Below, in pieces: positions 1 through 11,232 of a stretch of DNA of 64,000 nt (position 1 is its first letter; each line of letters begins with the position of its first letter). This DNA is from Bacteroidota bacterium (GTDB lineage: Bacteria; Bacteroidota; Bacteroidia; Chitinophagales; Chitinophagaceae). The translations under genes were made by a program, and so were the position numbers. Below the pieces are notes generated by a model, which was not told the DNA's origin, did not search any database, and saw only the letters and a list, made by a program, of their open reading frames with translations. Where the stretch lies: NCBI GenBank assembly GCA_020161435.1, contig JAIUNV010000003.1:124001-188000 (forward strand), written 5' to 3'.

Positions 1-1864
<1,864 letters not shown>

Positions 1865-1883
1865 TTATTTATAATTATTATCG

Positions 1884-1906
1884 AATTATAGTCAAAGACT
1901 ATAATT
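1884..1906. promoter_or_regulatory. OxyR/LysR-like dyad upstream of katG
   Basis: Two perfect 10-bp arms (AATTATAGTC and GACTATAATT) flank AAA. The core has the ATAG-N7-CTAT spacing of OxyR half-sites and a LysR-type T-N11-A. Its centre at 1895 is about 62-65 bp upstream of the predicted katG start, where LysR-family activators typically bind. The match and position are seen; the identity of the regulator is inferred. Confidence 0.5.
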
Positions 1907-2165
1907 TTTATATCAACTGCAACAGGCATTATTTCTCTGCAATAATTGGCAACGCAAAGCATATAAAAGTACCAAAACAAGTTGGGCTTTCCTCGAAAGG
2001 AAAGTTTAATTGCAGGTTATTTTCATGTGGTAAAAAGTAGCTTGGCTCATAGTTTGCTGACTGGTTGTGCAATTGCTTTCGAGTCGTTTTTTCCCAATCA
2101 GCCATGGTATATGCCGATGGTCATGAAATGTTGGGCAAATGCAGTGCAGCACTTATTTTCACTAC

Positions 2166-3059
2166 ATGGCACACGTACTCGAAGTAAACAACCTTGTAAA
2201 ACACTATGGCCGCATACAGGCACTCAAAGGTGTAAGCCTTACGATACCTAAAGGCACGGTGTATGGCATTCTTGGCCCCAACGGCAGTGGCAAAACCACT
2301 ATGCTGGGCCTAATTATGAACATATTGCAACCCACCTCGGGCAGCATTCAACTGTTTGGCGAAACACCCACCGCAAACCATCGCAAAAAGATTGGCACCC
2401 TGTTGGAAACGCCCAACTTTTACCACTACCTGAGTGCCGTGCAAAACCTGCGCATTGCAGCCGCCATTAAAGGAGTGAGCAACCCCGACATAGATGGCGT
2501 ACTGGAAAGGGTAAACCTGCTGCAACGCAAAGACAGTCCGTTTCAAACCTACTCGCTGGGTATGAAACAACGCCTGGCCATAGCCAGTTGCCTCATTGGC
2601 AACCCGGAAGTGATGGTGTTTGACGAGCCCACCAACGGCCTCGACCCCGTGGGCATTGCAGAAATACGTGACCTGATTAAAAAGCTGGCACTCGAAGGCA
2701 AAACCATTATTATGGCCAGCCACCTGCTGGATGAGGTTGAAAAGGTGTGTACCCATGTAGCCATTTTGAAAAAAGGCGAACTCATAGCCAGCGGTCATGT
2801 AGATGAAATACTGGCGCATGATGATGTAGTAGAAGTTGGTGCCGCTAACGGAGCTGCATTAATGCAGGCACTCCGCAGCATGCCACTCAATACCGGTGTG
2901 CACGAAGCCGAAGCTGGCAAATGCAGCATTCACTTTGCACAGGGCACCGCCGATCTGGCTGCGGTAAACAAATATTGTTTTGACCAGGGCATTGTACTCA
3001 ATCATTTACAACAGAAAAAGAAAAGCCTCGAAAGCAAGTTTATTGAACTGACTGAATGA
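2166..3059 (+). CDS. ABC-2 type exporter ATP-binding protein
   Basis: ATPase subunit of an ABC-2 exporter, 297 residues. In order: Walker A GPNGSGKTT near residue 37, signature SLGMKQRLAIA, Walker B VMVFDEPTNGLDP, and the switch His in IIMASHLL. A roughly 80-residue C-terminal extension follows the ATPase core, common in Bcr/Nat-type subunits. I chose the ATG at 2166 because homology to the family begins there; the frame opens 27 bases earlier. The partner permease follows after 130 bp. The substrate is unknown. GldA was considered but the N-terminus does not resemble it. Confidence 0.9.
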   Translation: MAHVLEVNNLVKHYGRIQALKGVSLTIPKGTVYGILGPNGSGKTTMLGLIMNILQPTSGSIQLFGETPTANHRKKIGTLLETPNFYHYLSAVQNLRIAAAIKGVSNPDIDGVLERVNLLQRKDSPFQTYSLGMKQRLAIASCLIGNPEVMVFDEPTNGLDPVGIAEIRDLIKKLALEGKTIIMASHLLDEVEKVCTHVAILKKGELIASGHVDEILAHDDVVEVGAANGAALMQALRSMPLNTGVHEAEAGKCSIHFAQGTADLAAVNKYCFDQGIVLNHLQQKKKSLESKFIELTE

Positions 3060-3064
3060 GCAGG

Positions 3065-3180
3065 AAATATTGAATAAGAAATAAGGAATGAAGAATAAGA
3101 AATTGAAAAACTTACTCTGATTTATTTGCCTTTTTGCATTTCGCTTTTTGCTTTCAGCCTTCTGCTTTTAGCCTCTTAAA
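3065..3180. repeat. Phrase-like degenerate spacer repeat, site A
   Basis: The spacer inside the ABC exporter pair consists of two quasi-repeat blocks. The first repeats GAATAAG/GGAATGA words (3072-3099). The second repeats TTTGC-type words (about 3125-3173). The 17-mer GAATAAGAAATAAGGAA at 3072-3088 recurs exactly at 50422-50438 in another spacer. Confidence 0.6.
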
Positions 3181-3189
3181 AAACATATT

Positions 3190-3972
3190 ATGAAATCGCT
3201 ACTACAAATAGAATGGATGAAAATAAGGCACTACAAAACCTTCTGGATTTTGTTTGCCCTCTTCATCATCTCCGTGTTTGGTTTGAACATGATTGTGTTC
3301 AAAGTAAAACAAGCCATTGACGAAGCCGACCCCTTGCTGAAAGCCATGACCAGCGGGCCTTTTGGCTTTCCCGAAGTATGGAAAACTGTTGGCTGGCTCA
3401 CCGGCTGGCTGCTGTATTTTCCGGGCTTCATCATGATCTTTTTGGTGACCAATGAATTTACCTACCGCACCCACCGGCAAAACATTATTGATGGCTGGAG
3501 CCGCAAACAGTTTGTGAATGTAAAACTGGTGATGGCTGCCATCCTTGCTGCTATTTGCACCCTCATGATGGTGTTGGCATCGCTGGTGTTTGGCTTTGCT
3601 TCGGGCACTTCATTTTCTGTAAGCAACCTCGAGTTTATCGGGTACTTTTTCCTTACCAGCTACACATATATGCTCTTTGCATTTATGCTGGCGTTGTTTC
3701 TGCGGAGAGCGGCGTTGTCGGTGGGCATCTTCTTTATCTACGCCCTTATTTTCGATAACCTGATTAGTGGTTTCATTAGCGGGCAAACCAACACGCCATT
3801 GGGTAGCTACATAGCACCATTGCAGGTGGCTGATGATTTGTTTCAGATTCCGTTTATTGGTAAAATGCTGCCCAACCGGCCAGAGCTGTGGATTCTGCTG
3901 GTCATTATTGCTGCATGGATTGTGTTCTACCACTTTATATCGCTGCGCAAATTTGAAAAACAGGATTTGTAA
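3190..3972 (+). CDS. ABC-2 type permease
   Basis: Membrane subunit of the exporter whose ATPase is encoded just upstream. The protein has 260 residues and about six hydrophobic segments; the first (residues 18-37, FWILFALFIISVFGLNMIVF) follows a short basic N-terminus (MKSLLQIEWMKIRHYK) typical of ABC-2 permeases. A soluble loop of about 35 residues separates the first two segments. The gene ends just before a strong terminator, so the pair forms a two-gene operon. The exported substrate cannot be read from the sequence. Confidence 0.85.
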   Translation: MKSLLQIEWMKIRHYKTFWILFALFIISVFGLNMIVFKVKQAIDEADPLLKAMTSGPFGFPEVWKTVGWLTGWLLYFPGFIMIFLVTNEFTYRTHRQNIIDGWSRKQFVNVKLVMAAILAAICTLMMVLASLVFGFASGTSFSVSNLEFIGYFFLTSYTYMLFAFMLALFLRRAALSVGIFFIYALIFDNLISGFISGQTNTPLGSYIAPLQVADDLFQIPFIGKMLPNRPELWILLVIIAAWIVFYHFISLRKFEKQDL

Positions 3973-3992
3973 AGCAAACAATCTGTATCAAT

Positions 3993-4028
3993 AAAAACGG
4001 GCAAGCATCTGGATGCTTGCCCGTTTTT
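3993..4028 (+). terminator. Intrinsic terminator after ABC-2 exporter
   Basis: Two perfect 17-bp arms (3993-4009 and 4012-4028) with a GC-rich core GGGCAAGCATC. The A-run at the 5' end and T-run at the 3' end would let it work in both directions. Confidence 0.9.
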
Positions 4029-4273
4029 ATTATTTCTCAATTTTTTCTTGTTGTTGCGAACAGATTCGCTTACAACTACGAAACTGATTGTAATGTGTCA
4101 TTGTTACTTTCTTTTTCTTGAAAAAAAGAAAGTAACCAAAGAAAATTCAAGGCAAACCCGATGCCTCCGGCCGTTTTGCCCGGCCAACGCCTCCCCCTGT
4201 GGCACTCAATGACAAATCCATTTTTTAAACAAAGTCTACCCTAAAAATGCACTACCGATAGTTTGATAATTGC
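4029..4273. repeat. Intergenic hairpin repeat (GTTACTTTC family)
   Basis: Gene-free stretch between two convergent genes. It holds an inverted repeat with 14-bp perfect arms, 4103-4116 (GTTACTTTCTTTTT) and 4123-4136, separated by six bases. A GC-rich tail with GGCCG and CGGCC words follows (about 4160-4195). I recall similar GTTACTTTCTTT hairpins as dispersed extragenic elements in Bacteroidota, but cannot confirm that here. Confidence 0.5.
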
Positions 4274-5203
4274 TTACTTCCCAGCCAAATCTTGCAATGC
4301 TTTTTCTATGGTTGGAAACTGAAAAGCAAAGCCCGCTGATTGAATTTTATGTGCCGAAACATTCGTGCTTTTCAATACTTCCACACTGCGTTCGCCCATC
4401 ATAGTTTTGAGCACAAATTCGGGTACGTTCATTTTGACGAACGCTTTGCCGTGCATGGCTTTTGCCAGTATTAGCGTCAATGCTTCGTTGCTTATAGGAT
4501 GTGGGGCTACCGCATTGTACACACCATTTACCGAAGGTTCATACAAGGCGTAAATAATCATGCGGCAGAGGTCGTGAATGTGAATCCAGCTCACCATTTG
4601 CCTGCCATTGCCAAGTACACCTGCCACCCTGAATTGCAGCGGTTTTTTAAACTCAGCCAAAGCGCCGCCATCTTTCGCCAGTACAATACCAATGCGGGGT
4701 ATCACCAAGCGGCGGCCCATGCTGGCTACGGGTGTTATAGCGGCTTCCCACAAACGGCAGGTTTCACCCAAAAACTGTGCATCTGCAGGATCCGTTTCTA
4801 CAAACGCCGGATGACCCGGCACATCGGCACCATACCAACCAATGGCTGATGCACTCACTACTGTACTGATTTTATTGTCGAGGGTACGCAAAGCTTCCGC
4901 AATGAGCTGCCCGCTTTGTACACGACTGTCAACAATTTCTTTTTTGTAAGCATCGGTCCATGGCTTGGCTACCACAGGGGCGCCAGCCAAATGCACCACC
5001 GCATCTGCTGCTGCCACCGCAGCAGCATCTATAAAGCCAGATGCTACATCCCATTTGGCAAAAGACAATCCTTGTTTGGCAGGCTGATGGGCGGGCTTTC
5101 GGGTAAGCACAATCACTTCGTGACCCGCCGCCAACAACATGTTGGTGAGGTATTGCCCTACCAAGCCTGTGCCACCAGTAATCAATATGGTTTTAGGATG
5201 CAT
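4274..5203 (-). CDS. TIGR01777-family NAD(P)-binding epimerase (YfcH/SDR39U1-like)
   Basis: Atypical short-chain dehydrogenase of 309 residues, the normal family length. The Rossmann glycine motif TGGTGLVGQYL is at residues 9-19. The family motif VHLAGAPV is near residue 70 and the SAIGWYG segment, with the active-site-like Tyr, near residue 120. The C-terminal part (VLKTMMGERSVEVL) matches the DUF1731 domain that defines the family. The substrate is unknown for most members. A CATCTTTG at 5248-5255 (minus strand) is a possible -7 element. Confidence 0.88.
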   Translation of the reverse strand: MHPKTILITGGTGLVGQYLTNMLLAAGHEVIVLTRKPAHQPAKQGLSFAKWDVASGFIDAAAVAAADAVVHLAGAPVVAKPWTDAYKKEIVDSRVQSGQLIAEALRTLDNKISTVVSASAIGWYGADVPGHPAFVETDPADAQFLGETCRLWEAAITPVASMGRRLVIPRIGIVLAKDGGALAEFKKPLQFRVAGVLGNGRQMVSWIHIHDLCRMIIYALYEPSVNGVYNAVAPHPISNEALTLILAKAMHGKAFVKMNVPEFVLKTMMGERSVEVLKSTNVSAHKIQSAGFAFQFPTIEKALQDLAGK

Positions 5204-5259
5204 GTGTACAATTTATGATATAACAGCAACGCTGCTACACTGTTCGGCAAAGATGCCCA

Positions 5260-5291
5260 CAAAAAAATTGCCCCGCTAAAAATAGCGGGGC
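5260..5291 (-). terminator. Terminator of the dcw operon after ftsZ
   Basis: GC-rich 8-bp stem (5270-5277 with 5284-5291, GCCCCGCT/AGCGGGGC) and a six-base loop. On the minus strand it is followed by a run of seven T. It lies 38 bp past the ftsZ stop. Confidence 0.85.
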
Positions 5292-5328
5292 CTTACTTCA
5301 ACTAAAAACACAATCTAAGCTAATACGA

Positions 5329-7302
5329 CTAATCAGGCTTTTCACCATGCAGGAAGTTGTTCAACGTACTGATGGTGGCCTGGTTGTTATCATCTGATTT
5401 TACCTGAGCACGGCTGTAGAAATCTTCTACATTGGCAATGCTGTTGTGCAGGTTCATGTCACGGCGCAAGTAAGCAGGCACCTGCTCAAACTCGCTGTTG
5501 GTATCGAGGTGAGAAGGATTGTAGCTCAGGTTGCGCAACCGGTTGATGCGTTCCTTTGCCCGGCGCTTTTGCTCTTCATCTTCAGATAAATCTTGTGCAC
5601 TGCTATTGTCGAACATGCTGATTTGGCCATGCTCTGCAACAGGTGAAGTTGACTCTTCGAAAGAGAGGCTGATGCCAGATACTGCAGCGGCTTCTTCGTT
5701 GTACTCTTCCTGCAAAGTAGGCTTCCAAGGGTCTGCCGGTGTTTCCGTTACCATGGGTGCCACAGGTGCCGCAGGTGCTTCTACTTCAGGCATTTCCTGC
5801 ATGGTGGGCATTACATTTTCCTCAGCAGACGTTTCCTCTTTTTGCACCGCAGGTGTTTCTGCATAAATCTGTGCTGGTCTGCTTAAAAAGCCCGGTGTAG
5901 GAATAACAACTTCTTCTTTTACTTCTTCTACCGCAGGAGGAATAACAGTAGGTGCATCTTCTACCTGCAATTCAAACATGAATGGCATGGTCGGTTCTTC
6001 TTCTACAGCACGAAGTGTTTCCATCACCGTTGTTTCAGGAGCGATGGTTTCTGGTGCCATGGCTACAATAGTTTCCTCCTCTTCTGTTTCCACTTCAGGT
6101 GTGGCAGGAGTTGCTACTGTTGCAGTCAGCTCGGGTGTTTCCAGTGTAAACACTTCAGCTGTTTCTTCATTCACAACGGGTGCAGCGGGAGCTACTTCTG
6201 TTGGCTTATGAAAAAATACTTCTTCAGTTTTAGCCTCAGTAGCATTCATGTCGAGGGTGAGCACAATTTGAGGCTCAGCTACCGGCATGGCTTTGGGAGA
6301 AGCTGTTTTTACAGCACTTGCTTTTTCAAACGGGTCTTTGTGATCAAAACCCGTAGCTATGATAGTTACACCCAATTGGTCGCCCAGATTTTCATCGTAG
6401 CCCATACCCATGATAACGTCGGTATCGTCACCGCTTTGCTCACGTACATAGTTCTGAATGGCTTCCAGTTCTTCCATGGTGTATTCATACTCACCTTCAG
6501 CAGAGCTGATGTTGAGCAGAATCCATTTGGCACCGCGAATGTCATTGTCGTTGAGCAATGGTGAATTAGTAGCAGCTTCGATGGCTTTGATGGCACGGTT
6601 TTCACCAGCGGCAGTAGCACTACCGAGGATGGCCACACCGCCATTGCGCATTACAGTACACACGTCGGCAAAGTCAACGTTGATGTGACCGTTGGCGTTG
6701 ATCACATCGGTGATACAACGGGCCGCAGTAGTCAAAACATCATCGGCTTTTGAAAATGCTTCTTTCATCTTCAGGTTGCCAAACTGACTGCGCAGTTTAT
6801 CGTTGCTGATCACTAGCAAGGTGTCTACATGCTCTTTCAATTCTTCAATGCCTTTGCGGGCTTGCGCCATACGCTTGGGGCCTTCAAACTGAAAAGGCGT
6901 AGTAACAATACCAACGGTAAGAATGCCAAGGTCTTTACAAATTCTGGCTACAGTTGGTGCGCCACCAGTACCTGTACCACCACCCATACCGGCAGTGATA
7001 AAAGCCATCTTGGTATCGCTTTCGAGAATGCGGCGAATTTCTTCGAGGCTTTCTTCAGTAGCTTCTTTACCAACCTGAGGGTTGGCACCTGCACCCAAAC
7101 CTTGTGTGAGGTGTGGGCCCAACTGAATTTTATACGGAACGGGTGAACTATTCAATGCTTGTGCATCGGTATTGCAAATGATGAAATCAACATTTTGAAT
7201 TTGCTGCCGAAACATGTGGTTCACCGCATTGCCGCCACCACCACCAAAACCTAAAACCTTGATGATGTTGGACTTTTCCTGAGGCATATCAAAGTGGATC
7301 AT
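5329..7302 (-). CDS. ftsZ: Cell division GTPase FtsZ, long Bacteroidota form
   Basis: Tubulin-like GTPase that forms the Z ring. The GTPase core (about residues 10-325) has the [11 protein letters not shown] loop and the tubulin signature [10 protein letters not shown]. At 657 residues it is far longer than the ~380 of E. coli. An acidic linker rich in Glu, Thr, Pro and Val spans about 330-560, followed by a basic stretch ([16 protein letters not shown]). The conserved C-terminal peptide VPAYLRRD near 608-615 probably binds FtsA. Unlike in E. coli, 42 residues follow it, ending [10 protein letters not shown]. Last gene of the dcw operon, 73 bp after ftsA. The ATG at 7302 was chosen; another Met is at residue 6. 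Confidence 0.97.
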   Translation of the reverse strand: MIHFDMPQEKSNIIKVLGFGGGGGNAVNHMFRQQIQNVDFIICNTDAQALNSSPVPYKIQLGPHLTQGLGAGANPQVGKEATEESLEEIRRILESDTKMAFITAGMGGGTGTGGAPTVARICKDLGILTVGIVTTPFQFEGPKRMAQARKGIEELKEHVDTLLVISNDKLRSQFGNLKMKEAFSKADDVLTTAARCITDVINANGHINVDFADVCTVMRNGGVAILGSATAAGENRAIKAIEAATNSPLLNDNDIRGAKWILLNISSAEGEYEYTMEELEAIQNYVREQSGDDTDVIMGMGYDENLGDQLGVTIIATGFDHKDPFEKASAVKTASPKAMPVAEPQIVLTLDMNATEAKTEEVFFHKPTEVAPAAPVVNEETAEVFTLETPELTATVATPATPEVETEEEETIVAMAPETIAPETTVMETLRAVEEEPTMPFMFELQVEDAPTVIPPAVEEVKEEVVIPTPGFLSRPAQIYAETPAVQKEETSAEENVMPTMQEMPEVEAPAAPVAPMVTETPADPWKPTLQEEYNEEAAAVSGISLSFEESTSPVAEHGQISMFDNSSAQDLSEDEEQKRRAKERINRLRNLSYNPSHLDTNSEFEQVPAYLRRDMNLHNSIANVEDFYSRAQVKSDDNNQATISTLNNFLHGEKPD

Positions 7303-7375
7303 AATGTTTGTTTTTTGTTGCCTTCTTCACAGGCGGGTTAGTAAGTAAAAAACGAATGGATATATGGGGAGGTGA

Positions 7376-8758
7376 TTATTTTAATTCTGTATCGTCCTCT
7401 TCTTTGAAAATGTCGTAGATCGAATCCTTGAGCTTATCCCAGATGCTCTTGCGACCTTCCATGGTGGCAGGAGGCACTGGTGTTTCTTCAGGAAACTCGT
7501 CGGCAACGATAGTCACTTCCGGTGCTTTAAACTGCTCGGGCACTTTAATTGAAAACTCAGCATTTGAAGTCACGAATTCTTTCTTCTTCCGTTCGAAATC
7601 TGAGTATCCTTTTAAAATCAAACCAATACAGGTAGCATACATCGGCTTGGTCAGCTCATCAATGTAACCACTGCTCAAATGCTCGTTGGGGTAACCAATG
7701 CGGGCATTCAAACCGGTTTGATATTCGGTGAGCTGCAACAAGTGCTTGAGCTGCGAACCACCACCGGTAAGGATGATGCCGCCATTGAGCTGCTTGTTGT
7801 CCATGCCTACCTGCTTGAGGTGATAAATCACGAAGTCGAGAATTTCACTCATGCGGGCCTGAATGATTTGCGACAAGGTTTTTACACCAACCTGCTTGGG
7901 CTGCATGCCACGAATACCGGGGATGGTAATGATGGCATTTGCTTTTGCTTCCTGACTCAGCGCACTACCAAACTGCACCTTCATGGCTTCGGCCTGGCTC
8001 TTGAGTACACCCAATCCGGTTTTGATATCGTTGGTGATGTTTTCGCCACCAAAAGGAATCACCGCAGTGTGCTTCAATATGCCTTCGTGAAAAACAGCGA
8101 GGTCGCTGGTTCCGCCACCAATATCGAGGATGGCCACACCTGCTTCGAGGTCATGATCACACATAACAGCATCTGCAGAAGCGAGGGGCTGCAGCACAAT
8201 ATCTTTGATGCTGAGTTCGCTGCGGTTTACAGCACGGGTGATGTTACGGATAGCGTATTTATCACCGGTAATGATATGAAAATTGGCACCCAGTTTTACA
8301 CCACTGTAGCCAATAGGATTTTTAATGTTTTGAAAATTATCTACGTTGAATTCTTGCGGAATAACGTCGATAATTTGATCGCCTGCAGGGATGTAGGTTT
8401 TGCGCTGATCAGCAATCAGTTTATCTACATCAGCCTGAGAAATTTCCATTTCCATTTCCTGACGAACGAGGTCGCCACGGGTTTGCAAGCTCTTGATGTG
8501 ATGGCCGGCAATGCCCACATACACTTCGCTGATGTTGAGACTGGGGTTGCTCTGGCGACAAGCGGCCATAGCTTCTTTTACCGCCAATACAGCGTTGTCG
8601 ATGTTGAGTACCTGGCCATGCTGTACTGAGTTGTTGGAGCTGGCTTTACCAAAGCCAAGAATCTCCAGCTTTCCATACTCATTCTTGCGGCCGGCAATAG
8701 CAGCAATTTTGGTAGTGCCTATATCAAGGCCTACAATGATGGGATTCGTGTTACTCAT
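7376..8758 (-). CDS. ftsA: Cell division protein FtsA
   Basis: Actin-like ATPase that tethers FtsZ filaments to the inner membrane. 460 residues. The N-terminal phosphate loop VGLDIGTTKIAAIAG is at residues 9-23. The second phosphate motif is ILDIGGGTSDLAVF near 212 and the adenosine motif GGIILTGGGSQL near 333. The C-terminus ends in an amphipathic helix (IWDKLKDSIYDIFKEE), the expected membrane-targeting sequence, followed by an acidic tail. The gene lies between ftsQ (12-bp gap) and ftsZ. Confidence 0.96.
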   Translation of the reverse strand: MSNTNPIIVGLDIGTTKIAAIAGRKNEYGKLEILGFGKASSNNSVQHGQVLNIDNAVLAVKEAMAACRQSNPSLNISEVYVGIAGHHIKSLQTRGDLVRQEMEMEISQADVDKLIADQRKTYIPAGDQIIDVIPQEFNVDNFQNIKNPIGYSGVKLGANFHIITGDKYAIRNITRAVNRSELSIKDIVLQPLASADAVMCDHDLEAGVAILDIGGGTSDLAVFHEGILKHTAVIPFGGENITNDIKTGLGVLKSQAEAMKVQFGSALSQEAKANAIITIPGIRGMQPKQVGVKTLSQIIQARMSEILDFVIYHLKQVGMDNKQLNGGIILTGGGSQLKHLLQLTEYQTGLNARIGYPNEHLSSGYIDELTKPMYATCIGLILKGYSDFERKKKEFVTSNAEFSIKVPEQFKAPEVTIVADEFPEETPVPPATMEGRKSIWDKLKDSIYDIFKEEDDTELK

Positions 8759-8770
8759 ATAGATCGTGTT

Positions 8771-9814
8771 TTAGTTGTTGTTATTGTTGGGTGATAAAAT
8801 CGCTTTCGGGGTTTTGACTGAATCATTGTTTTTTGGTGTGATGGGTTTATTGTTGGCAGCAGGTGTTTTGTTGTTGGTTGTTGCCGGCAATTCTGTTTTG
8901 ATACCGGTTTCTGCTTCTTGTACAATTCGTCCTTGTCCGGCAGTCATTTCAATAGCGGTAGCATTCACTTCATTCTTGCTTTGCTCTACCAACTGATTGA
9001 AAAGTTTCAATGCCTGTGCGGCATCTACACTACGCAAACTGTCGGCGCCTTTCGATGCCACAATTTGATTTTTGAAAGCCACGCTAATCCGTGAATACGC
9101 ATCAATGGGTTGCTTCGCCATTACCTGCTGGTAAAAGAGTTTCAAACGTTGCAGTTTGTTTTTCATATCGCTGGTATCACCCAGGTCTACGGTATGAAAA
9201 CCAATGGCAGGATACAACTCAAAACGATTGCCCGGCATGTATTCAATTTGTGCAGCCTGCGCATCCCAAAATTCATCTTGATGCATAGCGGCCACCACTT
9301 TTAAGACTGCTGCAATGGCTTGCTTGTGCAATGCTTTATTGTTGTTGTTCAACGCTGGCAAACCAGTGAACACAGGCACTTCGGCACGGTCGCTGCGGCT
9401 GATGGGCAACTGCATACCGGCACTGTCTATATAGAAAGTAGAACCTTGTGTATCAAAAATTCTGGCCAGCGGTACCCGCTCCTGAATATTCACATGCAGC
9501 ACCGCTTCATTGTCCACATACAACTGTGCATCTTGTATCCAGATTTCTTTACGCAGTCGCTCTTCCATTTTGCGCAAATCAAACTGATGGATATCTGATT
9601 TCAGGTTGCCGCCTACTGATGCTGCCAGCATGTTGCGTACATCTTTCTCTTCAATAAAGATTTTGCCTTCTACAGCATCGATATTGATGATAACACCAGC
9701 ACATGGTTTTGTTTCACGTACCTGCATGCTAGTAAACATGAGTACCACAACTCCTGCTATCAGCAGCAACCAAACCGTGTTGCCCAGTATGCGATATATT
9801 TTTCTTTTACTCAA
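8771..9814 (-). CDS. ftsQ: Cell division protein FtsQ
   Basis: Bitopic divisome protein with one membrane segment (about residues 12-29, TVWLLLIAGVVVLMFTSM), a POTRA-like region after it (IINIDAVEGKIFIEEKDVRNML), and a beta-rich domain. The C-terminal ~60 residues are low-complexity, rich in Asn, Lys, Pro and Thr, and look disordered. The start codon is TTG and overlaps the murC stop by four bases (TTGA), implying translational coupling. Sequence conservation of FtsQ is low, so the name rests partly on position between murC and ftsA. Confidence 0.9.
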   Translation of the reverse strand: MSKRKIYRILGNTVWLLLIAGVVVLMFTSMQVRETKPCAGVIINIDAVEGKIFIEEKDVRNMLAASVGGNLKSDIHQFDLRKMEERLRKEIWIQDAQLYVDNEAVLHVNIQERVPLARIFDTQGSTFYIDSAGMQLPISRSDRAEVPVFTGLPALNNNNKALHKQAIAAVLKVVAAMHQDEFWDAQAAQIEYMPGNRFELYPAIGFHTVDLGDTSDMKNKLQRLKLFYQQVMAKQPIDAYSRISVAFKNQIVASKGADSLRSVDAAQALKLFNQLVEQSKNEVNATAIEMTAGQGRIVQEAETGIKTELPATTNNKTPAANNKPITPKNNDSVKTPKAILSPNNNNN

Positions 9815-11232
9815 TTGGCGTGATACAGTTTTTCTTTTACCAATGGCAGCAATGTGTCTATGTCACCGGCACCTGCTGTTACCAGCATGTCGGGTTGATG
9901 AATATCTAAATCGGCCATCCATTCTTCCTTCGTCAATACCTGTACTTTATCCTTCGGCATACCTGCAGCTATGAGCTCACTGGTTACACCGGGCATGGGC
10001 AATTCTCTGGCCGGATAAATGGGTAACAGCACTACTCTGTCGGCGATGCTCAGCACTTCTGCAAAGGCAGCAGCATGGTCTTTGGTGCGGCTAAACAAAT
10101 GCGGCTGAAACACCACCGTCATGGCGAGTGCAGGATACAATTGTTTGGCACTGTTGAGCAATGCCCGCAGTTCTTCGGGATGATGTGCGTAATCATCGAT
10201 AGCTACTTGTGTGCCGGTCGATTGATTATTCCACAGGTATTCAAAGCGACGCTTCACCCCTTTGTAATCAGCTACTGCTGCAATGATTTTATCATCATCA
10301 ATACGCAACATTTTCGCCACAGCAATCGCCACCAGCATGTTTTCTACATTGTGCATGCCGCCAATGTTCAGCTGCACATTGCGAATCCACTGACCAGCCA
10401 CATACGCATCAAACAAATAACCGCCTTGCTCAATGCGAATGTTGTCCGCATGAATATCAGCCGGTATATCATCATGACTGTGGCAATCTTCGCCACAATC
10501 ATGCGTATGCAGTTCGTTAATCAAACTATAGGTGAGCTGCCGTTGAATGGGTGCTTCATCCAACCGCTTCAATTGCTTTTTGCGAATGAGTACACCAGCT
10601 GATTTAATGCGTTGTGCAAACTCTACAAAAGCATCTTCCATGGCTTCTACCGTTCCGTAGATATCGAGGTGATCGGCATCCATCGAAGTGATGGCGGCGA
10701 TATCGGGCGACAGCTTGTGGAAGCTTCTGTCAAACTCATCGGCTTCTACTACACACACGTTATTTTCACTGCCCCAGAAGTTGGTGCCGTAGTTGACAGA
10801 CACACCACCCAAAAACACATTGCATCCATACCCAGTGTGGCGCAGTAAGTGGCCCACCATGGTGCTGATGCTGGTTTTGCCATGCGTACCGGCAATGCAG
10901 ATGTTGAAGCTATCAGCTGTAATGATTTGCAAAATATCGCTGCGCTTCACTACTGTATAACCATTGTTGCGGTACCAGTTCAACTCTTCGTGCTGAGCAG
11001 GAATAGCAGGCGTGTACACTACGAGTTGAACGTCTTTGTCCAGCAGCGCTACCTCATCTGTATAATGAATCAATGCACCTTCTTCACTCAGCTGTTTGGT
11101 GAGTATGGTTTCGGTTTTATCGTATCCACTCACTACCACGCCTTTGTGCAGGAAGAAGCGGGCAATGGCACTCATGCCAATACCACCGATACCGATGAAG
11201 TAGATGCGTTGTATGTCTTTAAGCGATAGCAT
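9811..11232 (-). CDS. murC: UDP-N-acetylmuramate--L-alanine ligase MurC
   Basis: ATP-dependent ligase that adds L-Ala to UDP-MurNAc, the first amino acid of the stem peptide. 473 residues, normal length. The N-terminal UDP-binding loop FIGIGGIGMSAIARF is at 12-26 and the ATP loop GTHGKTSISTM near 114. The later Mur ligase motif IDDYAHHPEE is near 344. The ATG at 11232 overlaps the end of murG by 14 bases. Part of the dcw operon. Confidence 0.97.
   Translation of the reverse strand: MLSLKDIQRIYFIGIGGIGMSAIARFFLHKGVVVSGYDKTETILTKQLSEEGALIHYTDEVALLDKDVQLVVYTPAIPAQHEELNWYRNNGYTVVKRSDILQIITADSFNICIAGTHGKTSISTMVGHLLRHTGYGCNVFLGGVSVNYGTNFWGSENNVCVVEADEFDRSFHKLSPDIAAITSMDADHLDIYGTVEAMEDAFVEFAQRIKSAGVLIRKKQLKRLDEAPIQRQLTYSLINELHTHDCGEDCHSHDDIPADIHADNIRIEQGGYLFDAYVAGQWIRNVQLNIGGMHNVENMLVAIAVAKMLRIDDDKIIAAVADYKGVKRRFEYLWNNQSTGTQVAIDDYAHHPEELRALLNSAKQLYPALAMTVVFQPHLFSRTKDHAAAFAEVLSIADRVVLLPIYPARELPMPGVTSELIAAGMPKDKVQVLTKEEWMADLDIHQPDMLVTAGAGDIDTLLPLVKEKLYHAN

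Noticed and set aside
2166..3059. GldA, partner of GldF/GldG
   Set aside because: The N-terminal sequence and the adjacent dedicated permease indicate a separate ABC-2 exporter.
7679..8629. 316-codon plus-strand open frame opposite ftsA
   Set aside because: Shadow of ftsA, no motif of its own.
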